Positions 48,859 through 56,990 of a DNA stretch of 64,000 nucleotides are shown piece after piece. The stretch lies in the NCBI GenBank assembly GCA_016788425.1, contig JAEURQ010000002.1:124001-188000 (forward strand), read 5' to 3'. The notes below the pieces were generated by a model. The model was given only the letters and a program-made list of their open reading frames with translations. It did no database searches and was not told the origin of the DNA. Position numbers and translations under genes: made by a program. The first letter of the stretch is position 1. Each line of letters begins with the position of its first letter. This stretch comes from Chthonomonas sp. Lineage in GTDB: Bacteria > Armatimonadota > Fimbriimonadia > Fimbriimonadales > Fimbriimonadaceae.

Positions 48859-50058
48859 ATGAACGCACGCTTTTCCTCTCTTATGCTGCTTACCAGCATT
48901 GCTCTTGCGCCAACCGCCGCTCATGCAACTGTCGGAGTTGCCACTCAAACCTGGTACGTGACCTACGTCCAAAACTCCAACGCCCAGCCGGTCGCCGCCA
49001 GCTCGTCATCCGCGGTGGCTCTTATGGTTTACGACTCGGACGCCGACATGCCTTCCGCAACCTGGTCGGGCCCAAGCGGCCCGTTGCCGGACTTTATCAT
49101 CACGCCTTCACTGGCCATCACTTACTCCAGCGACTACGGCTCCCAGGTTGGCAACTTCCTGGCCGACTATCCCGCCGGTTCTTATGTGTTCTCGGCAACG
49201 AGCGGGCCGCTCAATGGGCTCTTTGCCCAACTCAATGCCACTCCGCATGATTTTCCCGCGCAGACTCCGTTTTTCACCGGACTCACGTACACCTCGGCTC
49301 AACTGTGCCCAGCAAGCGGCGCACTGAACGTGTCGTGGAACGCGTGGAGTTCACCGGCGGCTGGCCACGACAAGTCAACCACTCTCTCGGTGGTCGGCTA
49401 CACGGTGCCCGGCGACAACTATTCCCTGATCACGCCGAATACAACGACTTCGGCGACGATTCCTGGCTCGGCGCTCAGCTCCGGTCGGCACTACTTTATG
49501 GAAGTTGCGTTCCAGTCGGCGAAGAGCGCGGGGAACACTGGCTTCGGCAACACGGTTCCCGTGAGCTGGGGCTTCAACAAGCGAACCTACTTCCAGTTCT
49601 CAGTGGATGCCGCGCCGGGCACGGTGGCTGGTCAGCTCACGCTCGCCAACTTCAATCGTCCCGCTGGCGAACTCATCGACTGGGAAGTGATCAACACGGC
49701 GGATGTCGTTTTGGATTCCGGCACGATGGCCCTGGGCTACGACAACTGGTATGCCTTTAACACGACCGCGGTGGGGAACTATCGCGTGCGATTCAAGGGC
49801 CGGCACTGGCTGAGCAAGGTCTCATCCGTGCAGCCGATTGCCGCGGGGGTCAACTTCCTGAACCTGACCCTCACGAACGGGGACGTGAATGGCGATAACA
49901 TCGTTGACATCGCCGACTACACGCGGCTGGCGTTGGCGTTCGACGCTCAACCGGGCGATCCTAACTACGATGAACCCGCCGATCTCGACGGGTCGTCGCT
50001 GGTGGATATCGCCGACTACAGCTACCTGGCGGCGGGCTTCGACCAAGTCGGCGAATAA
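48859..50058 (+). CDS. secreted protein with dockerin-like C-terminal repeats
   Basis: 399 residues, signal peptide MNARFSSLMLLTSIALAPTAAHA. A beta-rich body of ~330 residues of no recognised family is followed by a dockerin type I-like pair of calcium loops at ~342-399: GDVNGDNIVDIADYTRL and ADLDGSSLVDIADYSYL, each with Asp/Asn at positions 1, 3, 5 and 12. In planctomycetes and armatimonads such domains occur widely without cellulosomes and may mediate surface attachment. No cohesin is visible in the window. It follows a PEP-CTERM gene, and a perfect palindrome follows it. Confidence 0.75.
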   Translation: MNARFSSLMLLTSIALAPTAAHATVGVATQTWYVTYVQNSNAQPVAASSSSAVALMVYDSDADMPSATWSGPSGPLPDFIITPSLAITYSSDYGSQVGNFLADYPAGSYVFSATSGPLNGLFAQLNATPHDFPAQTPFFTGLTYTSAQLCPASGALNVSWNAWSSPAAGHDKSTTLSVVGYTVPGDNYSLITPNTTTSATIPGSALSSGRHYFMEVAFQSAKSAGNTGFGNTVPVSWGFNKRTYFQFSVDAAPGTVAGQLTLANFNRPAGELIDWEVINTADVVLDSGTMALGYDNWYAFNTTAVGNYRVRFKGRHWLSKVSSVQPIAAGVNFLNLTLTNGDVNGDNIVDIADYTRLALAFDAQPGDPNYDEPADLDGSSLVDIADYSYLAAGFDQVGE

Positions 50059-50067
50059 ACAACAAAC

Positions 50068-50105
50068 TACGCCGAGATAGTTGCGCGCGCAACTATCTCG
50101 GCGTA
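50068..50105. promoter_or_regulatory. 38-bp perfect palindrome, probable operator over promoter
   Basis: Two 19-nt arms (50068-50086 and 50087-50105) are exact reverse complements; the core reads TAGTTGCGCGCGCAACTA. The -35 box TTGCGC (50081-50086) is at the centre and the -10 TAGAAT (50104-50109) at the right edge, 17 nt apart, with the ATG at 50115. There is no T-run, so an operator bound by a dimeric repressor (MarR-type is my guess) is more likely than a terminator. Confidence 0.65.
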
Positions 50106-50109
50106 GAAT
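50081..50109 (+). promoter_or_regulatory. promoter of the dioxygenase gene, leaderless
   Basis: TTGCGC (50081-50086), 17-nt spacer, TAGAAT (50104-50109), then 5 nt to ATG 50115. Confidence 0.55.
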
Positions 50110-50114
50110 GAGGC

Positions 50115-51026
50115 ATGGGAAGCCCGTTTCAACTCACCGGAATCCACCACGTCACGGCCATGGCCAGCGATCCGCAGGCCAACATCAACTTCTACGAGGG
50201 CGTTCTCGGCCTGCGCCTGGTCAAGGTCACCATCAACTACGACGACCCGAGCATGGTGCACCTGTACTATGCCAACGGCAACGCCGAAGTCGGCAGCACG
50301 TTGACTTTCTTCCCGATTCCGGGCATGCGGCAAGGCGTGAGCGGACGCGGCGCGGCCCGGTCGCTGACCTATTCCGTGCCCACGGGCACCGTCCCGGCGT
50401 GGCAGGACTATTTGGCAAGCGAGGGGGTTGCAACCCTACTGAACGAAGCCGGCGAGGTAGTTCTACGAGACCCGGACGGCATGGAGGTTCGGCTTCGACC
50501 CTCGGCGGAAGCGCCCGATCTCTACTCCGGCGGTCGCCGGCCACTCGAACTCGCGCCGCAGCGCATTGTCGGCGTGGAACTGCATAGCTTCAAACCCGCC
50601 GAGACTCAGCGATTTCTCACCGGTCTTGGCGCAACCGAGGACTTGGTGCTGGCCGATGGCGCGCAGGTCTCTCTCGTGCCGGCGTCTAACCAAACTTCGC
50701 TCAATCCGGGGGCGGGCACCTTCCACCACGTCGCCTTTACGTCGAGTCAATCCATCGAGGACACGCATGCCGCGATCATCGAAACGGGACGCCACATCTC
50801 GCCGATCATGGAGCGCGACTACTTCCGCAGCATCTATTTCCGCGAGCCGGGAGCGGTGCTGTTTGAAGTGGCGACCCTGGAGCCTGGCTTTACTTTCGAT
50901 GAGCCTTTAGAGGCCCTGGGCACGTCCGTACGAATACCAGATTGGCTGACCTTGGGGAGGGAAAGCGTGAAAAACAGTCTGCCCGAACTTCATCATTTCG
51001 ACGGAAATATGATATTGTTAGGATAA
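50115..51026 (+). CDS. ring-cleaving dioxygenase-like VOC protein (MhqO type)
   Basis: 303 residues with two glyoxalase/VOC modules. The N-terminal one starts LTGIHHVTAMASDPQANINFYEGVLGLRLVKVTINYDD, the C-terminal one is GVELHSFKPAETQRFLTGL...FHHVAFTSSQSIEDTHAAI...YFREPGAVLFEVATLEPGF. Metal-ligand candidates are His in GIHH, His in FHHVAF and Glu in LFEVAT. MhqO/LinE-like dioxygenases open hydroquinone or catechol rings, often as defence against quinones. A palindromic operator over its promoter fits control by a quinone- or redox-sensing repressor; that repressor is not adjacent. The AraC-type regulator follows 4 nt after. Confidence 0.85.
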   Translation: MGSPFQLTGIHHVTAMASDPQANINFYEGVLGLRLVKVTINYDDPSMVHLYYANGNAEVGSTLTFFPIPGMRQGVSGRGAARSLTYSVPTGTVPAWQDYLASEGVATLLNEAGEVVLRDPDGMEVRLRPSAEAPDLYSGGRRPLELAPQRIVGVELHSFKPAETQRFLTGLGATEDLVLADGAQVSLVPASNQTSLNPGAGTFHHVAFTSSQSIEDTHAAIIETGRHISPIMERDYFRSIYFREPGAVLFEVATLEPGFTFDEPLEALGTSVRIPDWLTLGRESVKNSLPELHHFDGNMILLG

Positions 51027-51030
51027 CGTT

Positions 51031-51861
51031 ATGACGCCCCCGCCAGATTCAGTGACCGCCGACGTTCTCTCCTACCGCGAGGTGGGGGGAGTTCAGTTCA
51101 TGGCGGGCAAGAATCTGCCGGGGGTCGTCAAGCCGCGACACTCGCATGAGTTTGCGTTCTTTAATTTCGTGATTTCCGGCAGTGCCGAAGAAATCGTCGA
51201 GGCGGGTCCGACAGTGCTCTATCGCCCGTTTGAGATTCACTTCCACCCCCGCCACGAAATCCACACCTCCATTGTCGGCAAGGAAGGCAACATCGGCTTT
51301 GCCGTGACCCCGCGCTCTAACGACCTAGATCGCCTGCGCCGCAAAGGCGTGGACGTTTCGTCGCGGTTTGTCATGGGCGATGACGGGCGCGAGGTCGCAC
51401 GTCACTTCTGCCACGCCTTTGAGGCCCCCGCTGGTCGCGCCGAAGTGTGGCTCATGGAGCTTTACGAAAAGCTCCTCGACGTCACGATGGCATCGCGCAG
51501 CGGGCCCGGCATTTCCGTGCAACCCTGGCTGATCCAAGCCCGCGAGATTATGCAGGAAACGTTTCGCGACCCCAAAAGCCTCAAGGAGATCGCGACCATG
51601 GTCGGCATTCATCCGGTTCATCTGGCGCAGGAATTCAAGAAGAACTACGCCGAGACGGTGGGCGAATACATGCGTCGCCTGCGCCTGGAAGAGGCCAAGT
51701 ATTGGCTTGGCTCATCGGAGCTCAGTATCGCGGCCGTGAGCAAGAAACTCGGCTTCTACGATCACGCGCACTTTGTCAAGGTGTTCCGCACCGAGTCGGG
51801 CATGACCCCGAGCATGTATCGTCAGCTGAGCCGCGAGGCGCCTACCAGCGAATTGGTGTAA
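51031..51861 (+). CDS. AraC family transcriptional regulator
   Basis: 276 residues. N-terminal cupin-like sensor (~1-130; PRHSHEFAFFNFVISGSAEEIVEAGPT, IHFHPRHEIHTSIV). The C-terminal double helix-turn-helix runs from ~165 to 270: ARE-IMQETFRDPKSLKEIATMVGIHPVHLAQEFKKNYAETVGEYMRRLR, LEEAKYWLGSSELSIAAVSKKLGFYDHAHFVKVFRTESGMTPSMYR, with the family-typical GF.D.sHF.k.FK...G.tP..yR ending. It begins 4 nt after the dioxygenase gene and may be in one transcript with it. A candidate regulator of the dioxygenase or of itself. Convergent overlap of 20 nt with the DUF5916 gene. Confidence 0.9.
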   Translation: MTPPPDSVTADVLSYREVGGVQFMAGKNLPGVVKPRHSHEFAFFNFVISGSAEEIVEAGPTVLYRPFEIHFHPRHEIHTSIVGKEGNIGFAVTPRSNDLDRLRRKGVDVSSRFVMGDDGREVARHFCHAFEAPAGRAEVWLMELYEKLLDVTMASRSGPGISVQPWLIQAREIMQETFRDPKSLKEIATMVGIHPVHLAQEFKKNYAETVGEYMRRLRLEEAKYWLGSSELSIAAVSKKLGFYDHAHFVKVFRTESGMTPSMYRQLSREAPTSELV

Positions 51862-53818
51862 CCCACTTCACGGCGAGTCGCGTGCGGAAGCTCGGCGCAT
51901 TCGGATCGCCGAGAATCACGAAGAACTCGCTGCCCTCGAACCCGGCCTCACGATACGCAAGGTAGGAATTCAGGTTGCCGTCGCTTTGCACCAGACGTCC
52001 TGACAGGCTCCGCTTGGCATCGAATTGGTAGCTCGCCGTGCCTACCAACTGCGAAACGAAACTGTCCGAGCGCTCCTCAAAGTAGCGGACTCCAAGGTCG
52101 AGCTTGGGGATCGGTCGGCGCTGAATTCCCAAGGAGCGGGACTCGACTTTCTGCGGCCCGCGACTGCCCACGTTGTAGTTGAGGCTCAGCACGTTGTAGG
52201 GGTCCCGACGCGAGAAGTTGTAGAACGCCCCGACCTCGCGGTCGGTCGAATCGGAAAACTGCATGCTCGAGACGTACGCGCCGAAGTTGTGAAACGAGCG
52301 AAGCGCGATGGATGCCAATCCGAACGCTCCGCGTCGGTGAATGCTGCCATCGAACTTGTGCTCGAGGGCCAGCTCATTCTCAAACCTCACTCGCTCAATC
52401 GGCCCTTTGCTGGGCTGCGAGACATATTCCGAGTAAGAAAACGCGCCGGTGTAGCCGCGGAATGGAATGAGGCCCAAGTACGGATTAAAGTCCGTCGGCA
52501 CACTGCGGTAAGTGACCGTGTTGAAGAAGTTCGTGACGTTGTAATCCGCGGACACTTGGTAGGTCGTGGAGTTGTTGCGGGTGCCGGAAAGCACCGCTCC
52601 ATGTCCGAAAAGTAAGTGATTCCCGAAGCGGTAATTGGCCGACGAGCCGAGTAGCGTTTCGCGCAGATTGTCGTCGCGGTGGGCCGTCGCGTAGACAGCC
52701 GCGCTCCCCAATGCGCCAAGGTTGCGATTGATCCGCCCGGCAAAGTTGTATTCGCTGTTGGGGCTGGCCGTGGCCAACGCGCCCACCGTGGTGCTCGGAT
52801 TCAGTTGGCCATACACCTTTGCCGCCGCGTCGATCTCACCGATGCGCCGCGAATAGAAACCGCGGCCAATGCCAAACATGGAGAGCATGCTAAACAGCTG
52901 ACCACCTTCGGCGAAGAAAGGACGGCGGTCTTCCAGAAAGCGCTCGGTGCGAGTGAAGCCAACCGCCTCGACTTGCTGCTCGATGTTCTGGAAGTCCGGC
53001 GAAATCGTCGCGATGCCGTTGAGGCTTTCCGTCAGACGGACTTTCGCATCGAGACCGTATCGCAGGCGCAGGTAGTCGGGGCTGCGCCGCCCTTCGGCGC
53101 TGACATAGCCCAGCAACTGCGGCTTGCGATCGAGCTTGCCCTTGGGCATCTCGACATCCACCCAAATGCCGTCGTTTTCGCCGCGGTTCGGGCGACCGAG
53201 GTCACTCCAAAAGTAGGTGCGGGCGCGTTGGGGACAGTGGCGAAAGACGTTGAAACTCACCGAGCGCTTGCCATCGGGGCGGCTAATAATATCCCACGGA
53301 ATCGCCATTTCGACGGTATAGCCGTTCGCCGTACGAGTGACCGCACTACGCCAAAGGCCGCGCCACTCACGCTTTCCGGCGCGACCACCGGCGAGATCCT
53401 CGCCCTGCGTGCCGAGCGGGTTCACTCGAAACGTGTTGCGATTGCCTTGCCGCGTGAGGAAAGGATCGATCTGAAACCCGACATGATCCTCCTGGCCCAT
53501 GGCCGCGCCGGGCTGAATCTCGCGCGCCAGGATCGGTTCGCCGTCAAGCGATTCGCATCGCACGGCGACGTAAATTGCCTTGCTGTCGTACGTGACCCAG
53601 GCTTCCGTGGGCATGTTAATTGGCTCGCCGCTGGAGGCATCGTAGAAGTTGGAAAGCCTGGTTGAGGCTGCCCATTCGCCGTCGGAAATCACGCCGTCGA
53701 TCGCCGGGGGAACCGCAGTTGCCGTGGCCGGAAGCTGCCGCGAGGAGTCTCCAGCCCAGCAAAGGGAACTTGTGAGGGAAACTGTTGTTATAATAAATGT
53801 GCGGAATTCGCGGGTCAT
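51842..53818 (-). CDS. DUF5916-type outer-membrane protein with CBM9-like domain
   Basis: 658 residues from ATG 53818, which has GGAG 7 nt upstream; the longer frame to 53917 overlaps the divergent promoter. Signal peptide MTREFRTFIITTVSLTSSLCWAG. Residues ~30-200 form a CBM9-like domain (AIDGVISDGEWAASTRLSNF, AWVTYDSKAIYVAVRCES, GNRNTFRVNPLGTQ, EMAIPWDII). From ~230 the sequence becomes DUF5916-like, with DARLRYGLDAKV-type strands, FLEDRRPFFAEGGQLF, and repeated barrel strands to the end. DUF5916 proteins are uncharacterised outer-membrane or periplasmic proteins often next to peptidases. No catalytic motif. Confidence 0.8.
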   Translation of the reverse strand: MTREFRTFIITTVSLTSSLCWAGDSSRQLPATATAVPPAIDGVISDGEWAASTRLSNFYDASSGEPINMPTEAWVTYDSKAIYVAVRCESLDGEPILAREIQPGAAMGQEDHVGFQIDPFLTRQGNRNTFRVNPLGTQGEDLAGGRAGKREWRGLWRSAVTRTANGYTVEMAIPWDIISRPDGKRSVSFNVFRHCPQRARTYFWSDLGRPNRGENDGIWVDVEMPKGKLDRKPQLLGYVSAEGRRSPDYLRLRYGLDAKVRLTESLNGIATISPDFQNIEQQVEAVGFTRTERFLEDRRPFFAEGGQLFSMLSMFGIGRGFYSRRIGEIDAAAKVYGQLNPSTTVGALATASPNSEYNFAGRINRNLGALGSAAVYATAHRDDNLRETLLGSSANYRFGNHLLFGHGAVLSGTRNNSTTYQVSADYNVTNFFNTVTYRSVPTDFNPYLGLIPFRGYTGAFSYSEYVSQPSKGPIERVRFENELALEHKFDGSIHRRGAFGLASIALRSFHNFGAYVSSMQFSDSTDREVGAFYNFSRRDPYNVLSLNYNVGSRGPQKVESRSLGIQRRPIPKLDLGVRYFEERSDSFVSQLVGTASYQFDAKRSLSGRLVQSDGNLNSYLAYREAGFEGSEFFVILGDPNAPSFRTRLAVKWVTPIRW

Positions 53819-53896
53819 ACGGTTGCTCCGATCTATACTGAGGTCAAAGGTGAATCGTGCCCATGGGTTTGAACGTAATTCACTTGGGAGCCAAAT

Positions 53897-54703
53897 ATGG
53901 AGCCGAATAGACAACAAGAACGTAAGTTTTTACAAGTAAACAATCCTGCCTTTAGGGAGGATGCCTTCGACGCGGGTGCGGTTCCGGCCGCCGAGGCATC
54001 GACGGTCAACGGAGCCATCGGGAAGACTCTCTTCCTTCTGATGCTCGTGCTGATGACCGGCGTGATCGGCTACGCGATTCCGAATATTGGTATTGCCATT
54101 GGCTGCATCATCGGCACCATCGTGCTGGGTTTTGTGATAGGTTTCAAGCCCCATCTCGCACCATCAGTTTCGCCGGTGTACGCGCTGGCGCAGGGTTATG
54201 CGGTCGGTGTGATCAGCTTCGCGATCAACCGGGCGATTGGCGCTTCGATCGCGGAACGTGGCGGTCGCGGTGGCGCGAGCCTGATCTTCAACAACGCGAT
54301 TCCCGCTGCGATTTTGGGCACCGCCCTGACGGTTGGCGTGATGCTGTTCCTCTATAAGGCGCAGATCATCAAGGTTACCGAGACGTTCAAGGCCGTAGTT
54401 CTTGGCGCGACGGCTGCGGTTTTTCTGCTGTATCTCGTGGTCCTCGCGCTTGTGTTCTTTGTCCCGTCGCTTCAGCAGATGGGCATCTTCCGGCCTACGT
54501 TGACAGGGATTTTGTTCAGCGTGTTGGTGATCGCGATCGCCGCGTTCAACTTGATCCTCGACTTCCACTGGATTGATGAAGCTGCCGCGAAGCGACTTCC
54601 GAAATACTATGAGTGGTATGTCGGTTTCGGCCTCATGGTCACCATCGTGTGGCTGTATGTTGAGATTCTCAAGCTCATTTGGAAGCTCAGCGCGCGTCGC
54701 TAA
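53897..54703 (+). CDS. Bax inhibitor-1/YccA family membrane protein
   Basis: 268 residues with about seven transmembrane segments after a polar N-terminal ~40 residues. The C-terminal part is diagnostic: TLTGILFSVLVIAIAAFNLILDFHWIDEAAAKRLPKYYEWYVGFGLMVTIVWLYVEILKLIWKL, here referenced as the family's last three helices, including the Asp-containing AFNLILDFHWID region. BI-1 proteins are pH-dependent calcium leak channels; bacterial roles are poorly known. SD GGGAG precedes ATG 53897. Followed by a terminator. Confidence 0.88.
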   Translation: MEPNRQQERKFLQVNNPAFREDAFDAGAVPAAEASTVNGAIGKTLFLLMLVLMTGVIGYAIPNIGIAIGCIIGTIVLGFVIGFKPHLAPSVSPVYALAQGYAVGVISFAINRAIGASIAERGGRGGASLIFNNAIPAAILGTALTVGVMLFLYKAQIIKVTETFKAVVLGATAAVFLLYLVVLALVFFVPSLQQMGIFRPTLTGILFSVLVIAIAAFNLILDFHWIDEAAAKRLPKYYEWYVGFGLMVTIVWLYVEILKLIWKLSARR

Positions 54704-54721
54704 ATCGTCCGCGTTAGGTTC

Positions 54722-54760
54722 AAAAAGTGCCCTCGACTTCGGTCGCGGGCACTTTTTTCA
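54722..54760 (+). terminator. rho-independent terminator
   Basis: AAAAGTGCCC (54723-54732) pairs with GGGCACTTTT (54747-54756); an inner GAC-TTCG-GTC tetraloop closes it and T6 follows. Confidence 0.9.
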
Positions 54761-54778
54761 TCTTTTTTCGGCGAACTC

Positions 54779-54807
54779 TTGCAATGTATCTATTTGTCTA
54801 CTATACT
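54779..54807 (+). promoter_or_regulatory. promoter of recN, leaderless
   Basis: TTGCAA (54779-54784), 17-nt spacer, TATACT (54802-54807), then 7 nt to ATG 54815. The best sigma70-like promoter in the window, with no space for a ribosome site. Confidence 0.7.
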
Positions 54808-54814
54808 GGTAGAC

Positions 54815-56479
54815 ATGATCGTCGAATTGGTCATCGAGAATTTTGCCCTGATCCATCGGGCCTGCCTGCGATTGCGCGAGGGATTCACCGCCATAAGCGG
54901 CGAAACGGGTGTCGGCAAATCGCTGGTATTGCAAGCCATTCAGCTCGTGCTCGGCGGGCGCGCAGACTACGGGTTGGTGCGGGACGGGGCGTCGGCCGGC
55001 TTGGTCGGAATGACTCTGGACTTGGGCGATAATCCCGGTTTGCGGGAGCGTTTGCTGGAGCACGGGATTGTGCTCGAAGACTCGATGCTGTTTTTGCAGC
55101 GGCAGATTTCGTCCGACGGGAAGTCGGTTTGCCGCGTCAACGGCAAGCAAGTGCCGGCGATGGTGCTACGTCAAGTTGGCGAACTCACGGTGCAGATTCA
55201 TGCGCAGCACGATCACCAACTGCTTTCCTCGGCGGAGCGGCCGATGGAGATTCTGGACCTGTATATCGGTCAGGAAGCGCGCCGCTTGCGGGGTTTAGTC
55301 GAGGCGGAGTATCAGGAGTTGCGGCGGCTGGAGGTGGCCCGGGACGGGTTGGTGACGTCGGCTCGCGAACGCGAGCAGCGCATGGACTTGCTTCGCTATC
55401 AAGTTGAGGAGATTTCGGGGGCTGGCGTGTGCGTGGGCGAACTCGACCGACTGGTGGGGGAGTTGGCGCGGGTGCGGCACCTTTCTAAACTCGAAGAGCA
55501 TTTGGCCCAGCTCGACCAGTTACTCGAAGGGGAGGAAGGGTCGGCGCTCGGCTCGTTGCGGCTTGCGGCGCGCTCAGCGCACGCGGTGGAGCAGATTGAT
55601 GGCGAGTTCGCGGCGATTCGGGCCGGGCTGGACGAAACGCTCATCTGCGCGGAGGAGAGCTTCCGTTCGATTCAGCAGTACCGAAGTCAATTGGAGATCG
55701 ACCCGGCGCGCCTCGCCGAGCTTGAGGATCGGACCGAAGCGATTCGTCGCCTGCGCCGGAAGTACGGCGACTCGGAGTTGGAGATCATCGCCTTTGGGGA
55801 TGCGGCGGCGATCGAGCTGGCGCAACTGGAGAACGCCGAGTTTGCCCTGGCGGCGATGGATGAACAAGTTCAGCGCTCGGCCGAGGCGCTCGATGAAGTG
55901 TGTGTGGCCCTGACCGACCTTCGGACGGCGGCGGCGCCGCGGATGGCTGAGGACGTGGCTCGCCACTTGGGCGATCTCGGTTTGGCCAGCGCCGTGTTCG
56001 TGGTGAGCGTTGCGGCGGGCGGGCTGGGCATTACCGGTCGCGATGCCGTTTCGTTGCAGTTCTCGGCGAACCCGGGATCCGCGCCACGCGACATCGTGAA
56101 GATCGCCAGCGGCGGCGAAATGGCGCGCGTGATGCTTGCCGTTCAGGCGATGCTCGCGCATCGCGAAGGAATTCCGACGTTGATCTTTGATGAGGTGGAC
56201 ACGGGCTTGAGCGGCCGGGCGGCGGCGGCGGTCGGTCGCAAGCTGGCTGAGCTCGCCGGCAGCGGGCAGGTGATGGCTGTCAGTCACCTAGCGCAGGTCG
56301 TGTGCCACGCGGAGCACCACTTCCGAATTGACAAGGCTCAAGGGGAGGGCCACACTCATACGGTCGTGGAGGCGCTTGAGGGCACGACCCGTATTGAAGA
56401 AGTGGCGAGGCTGCTGAGCGGCGACGAGGTCGGCGAGACCGCCTTGCGGAATGCGGAGGCGCTTTTGGGAGTCGGGTAG
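54815..56479 (+). CDS. recN: DNA repair protein RecN
   Basis: 554 residues from ATG 54815. SMC-like ATPase that acts early in double-strand break repair. Walker A GETGVGKS at 29-36, long coiled-coil centre (about 160-360) with high Glu/Arg/Leu, the signature-type SGGEMARVMLAVQAML, and Walker B LIFDEVDTGLSGRAAAAV near 455, then VMAVSHLAQVVCHAEHHFRIDK. AQHDHQLL (from about 131) is a RecN-specific motif. Full length for the family. The promoter is 7 nt upstream, so the mRNA is probably leaderless. Classic RecN is LexA-regulated; no LexA box was seen in the short upstream gap. Confidence 0.95.
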   Translation: MIVELVIENFALIHRACLRLREGFTAISGETGVGKSLVLQAIQLVLGGRADYGLVRDGASAGLVGMTLDLGDNPGLRERLLEHGIVLEDSMLFLQRQISSDGKSVCRVNGKQVPAMVLRQVGELTVQIHAQHDHQLLSSAERPMEILDLYIGQEARRLRGLVEAEYQELRRLEVARDGLVTSAREREQRMDLLRYQVEEISGAGVCVGELDRLVGELARVRHLSKLEEHLAQLDQLLEGEEGSALGSLRLAARSAHAVEQIDGEFAAIRAGLDETLICAEESFRSIQQYRSQLEIDPARLAELEDRTEAIRRLRRKYGDSELEIIAFGDAAAIELAQLENAEFALAAMDEQVQRSAEALDEVCVALTDLRTAAAPRMAEDVARHLGDLGLASAVFVVSVAAGGLGITGRDAVSLQFSANPGSAPRDIVKIASGGEMARVMLAVQAMLAHREGIPTLIFDEVDTGLSGRAAAAVGRKLAELAGSGQVMAVSHLAQVVCHAEHHFRIDKAQGEGHTHTVVEALEGTTRIEEVARLLSGDEVGETALRNAEALLGVG

Positions 56480-56498
56480 AGCCCGGTAAAATGAACTC

Positions 56499-56990
56499 AT
56501 GGCGGCAGAATTTAGCTTCGACATTGTTTCGCGAGTTGACAAACAAGAGGTGCGCAACGCGGTGGACCAGGCTCAAAAGGAGCTGGGCAATCGCTGGGAC
56601 CTCAAGAACACCAACACCGAGATCGAGTTTGAGAAGGATGAGATTGAGCTGGTGGCGGGCGACGAAATGAAGCTGCAGATGGTGCGAGACATTCTGTTGA
56701 GCAAGTTCATCAAGCGCAGTATCGATCCGCGGCAGGTTGATTTTGGCAAGGAAGAACCGGCCAGCGGCATGACCGTGCGGCAAAAGGTGACCTTTAAGGT
56801 GGGGATCGAGCAGCAGAAAGCCAAGGCGTTGGTGAAGCAGATCAAGGATACTGGGATGAAGGTGAACGCCCAGATTCAAGGCGAAGAGGTCCGTGTTTCG
56901 GGCAAAAGCAAGGACGACTTGCAAAAGGCGATGCAGGCGGTCAAGGGTCTCGACCTGGATTACCCGGTCGATTTTGTGAACTTCCGATGA
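56499..56990 (+). CDS. yajQ: YajQ family nucleotide-binding protein
   Basis: 163 residues, the usual length. SFDIVSRVDKQEVRNAVDQAQKELGNRWDLKN (start), EIELVAGDEMKLQMVRDIL, and VRQKVTFKVGIEQQKAKALVKQIKDTGMKVNAQIQGEEVRVSGKSKDDLQ are all YajQ blocks of two ferredoxin-like halves. Some YajQ proteins bind cyclic di-GMP and affect transcription; others have been reported to bind RNA or nucleotides. 19 nt after recN, and its stop overlaps the next start (ATGA). Confidence 0.95.
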   Translation: MAAEFSFDIVSRVDKQEVRNAVDQAQKELGNRWDLKNTNTEIEFEKDEIELVAGDEMKLQMVRDILLSKFIKRSIDPRQVDFGKEEPASGMTVRQKVTFKVGIEQQKAKALVKQIKDTGMKVNAQIQGEEVRVSGKSKDDLQKAMQAVKGLDLDYPVDFVNFR

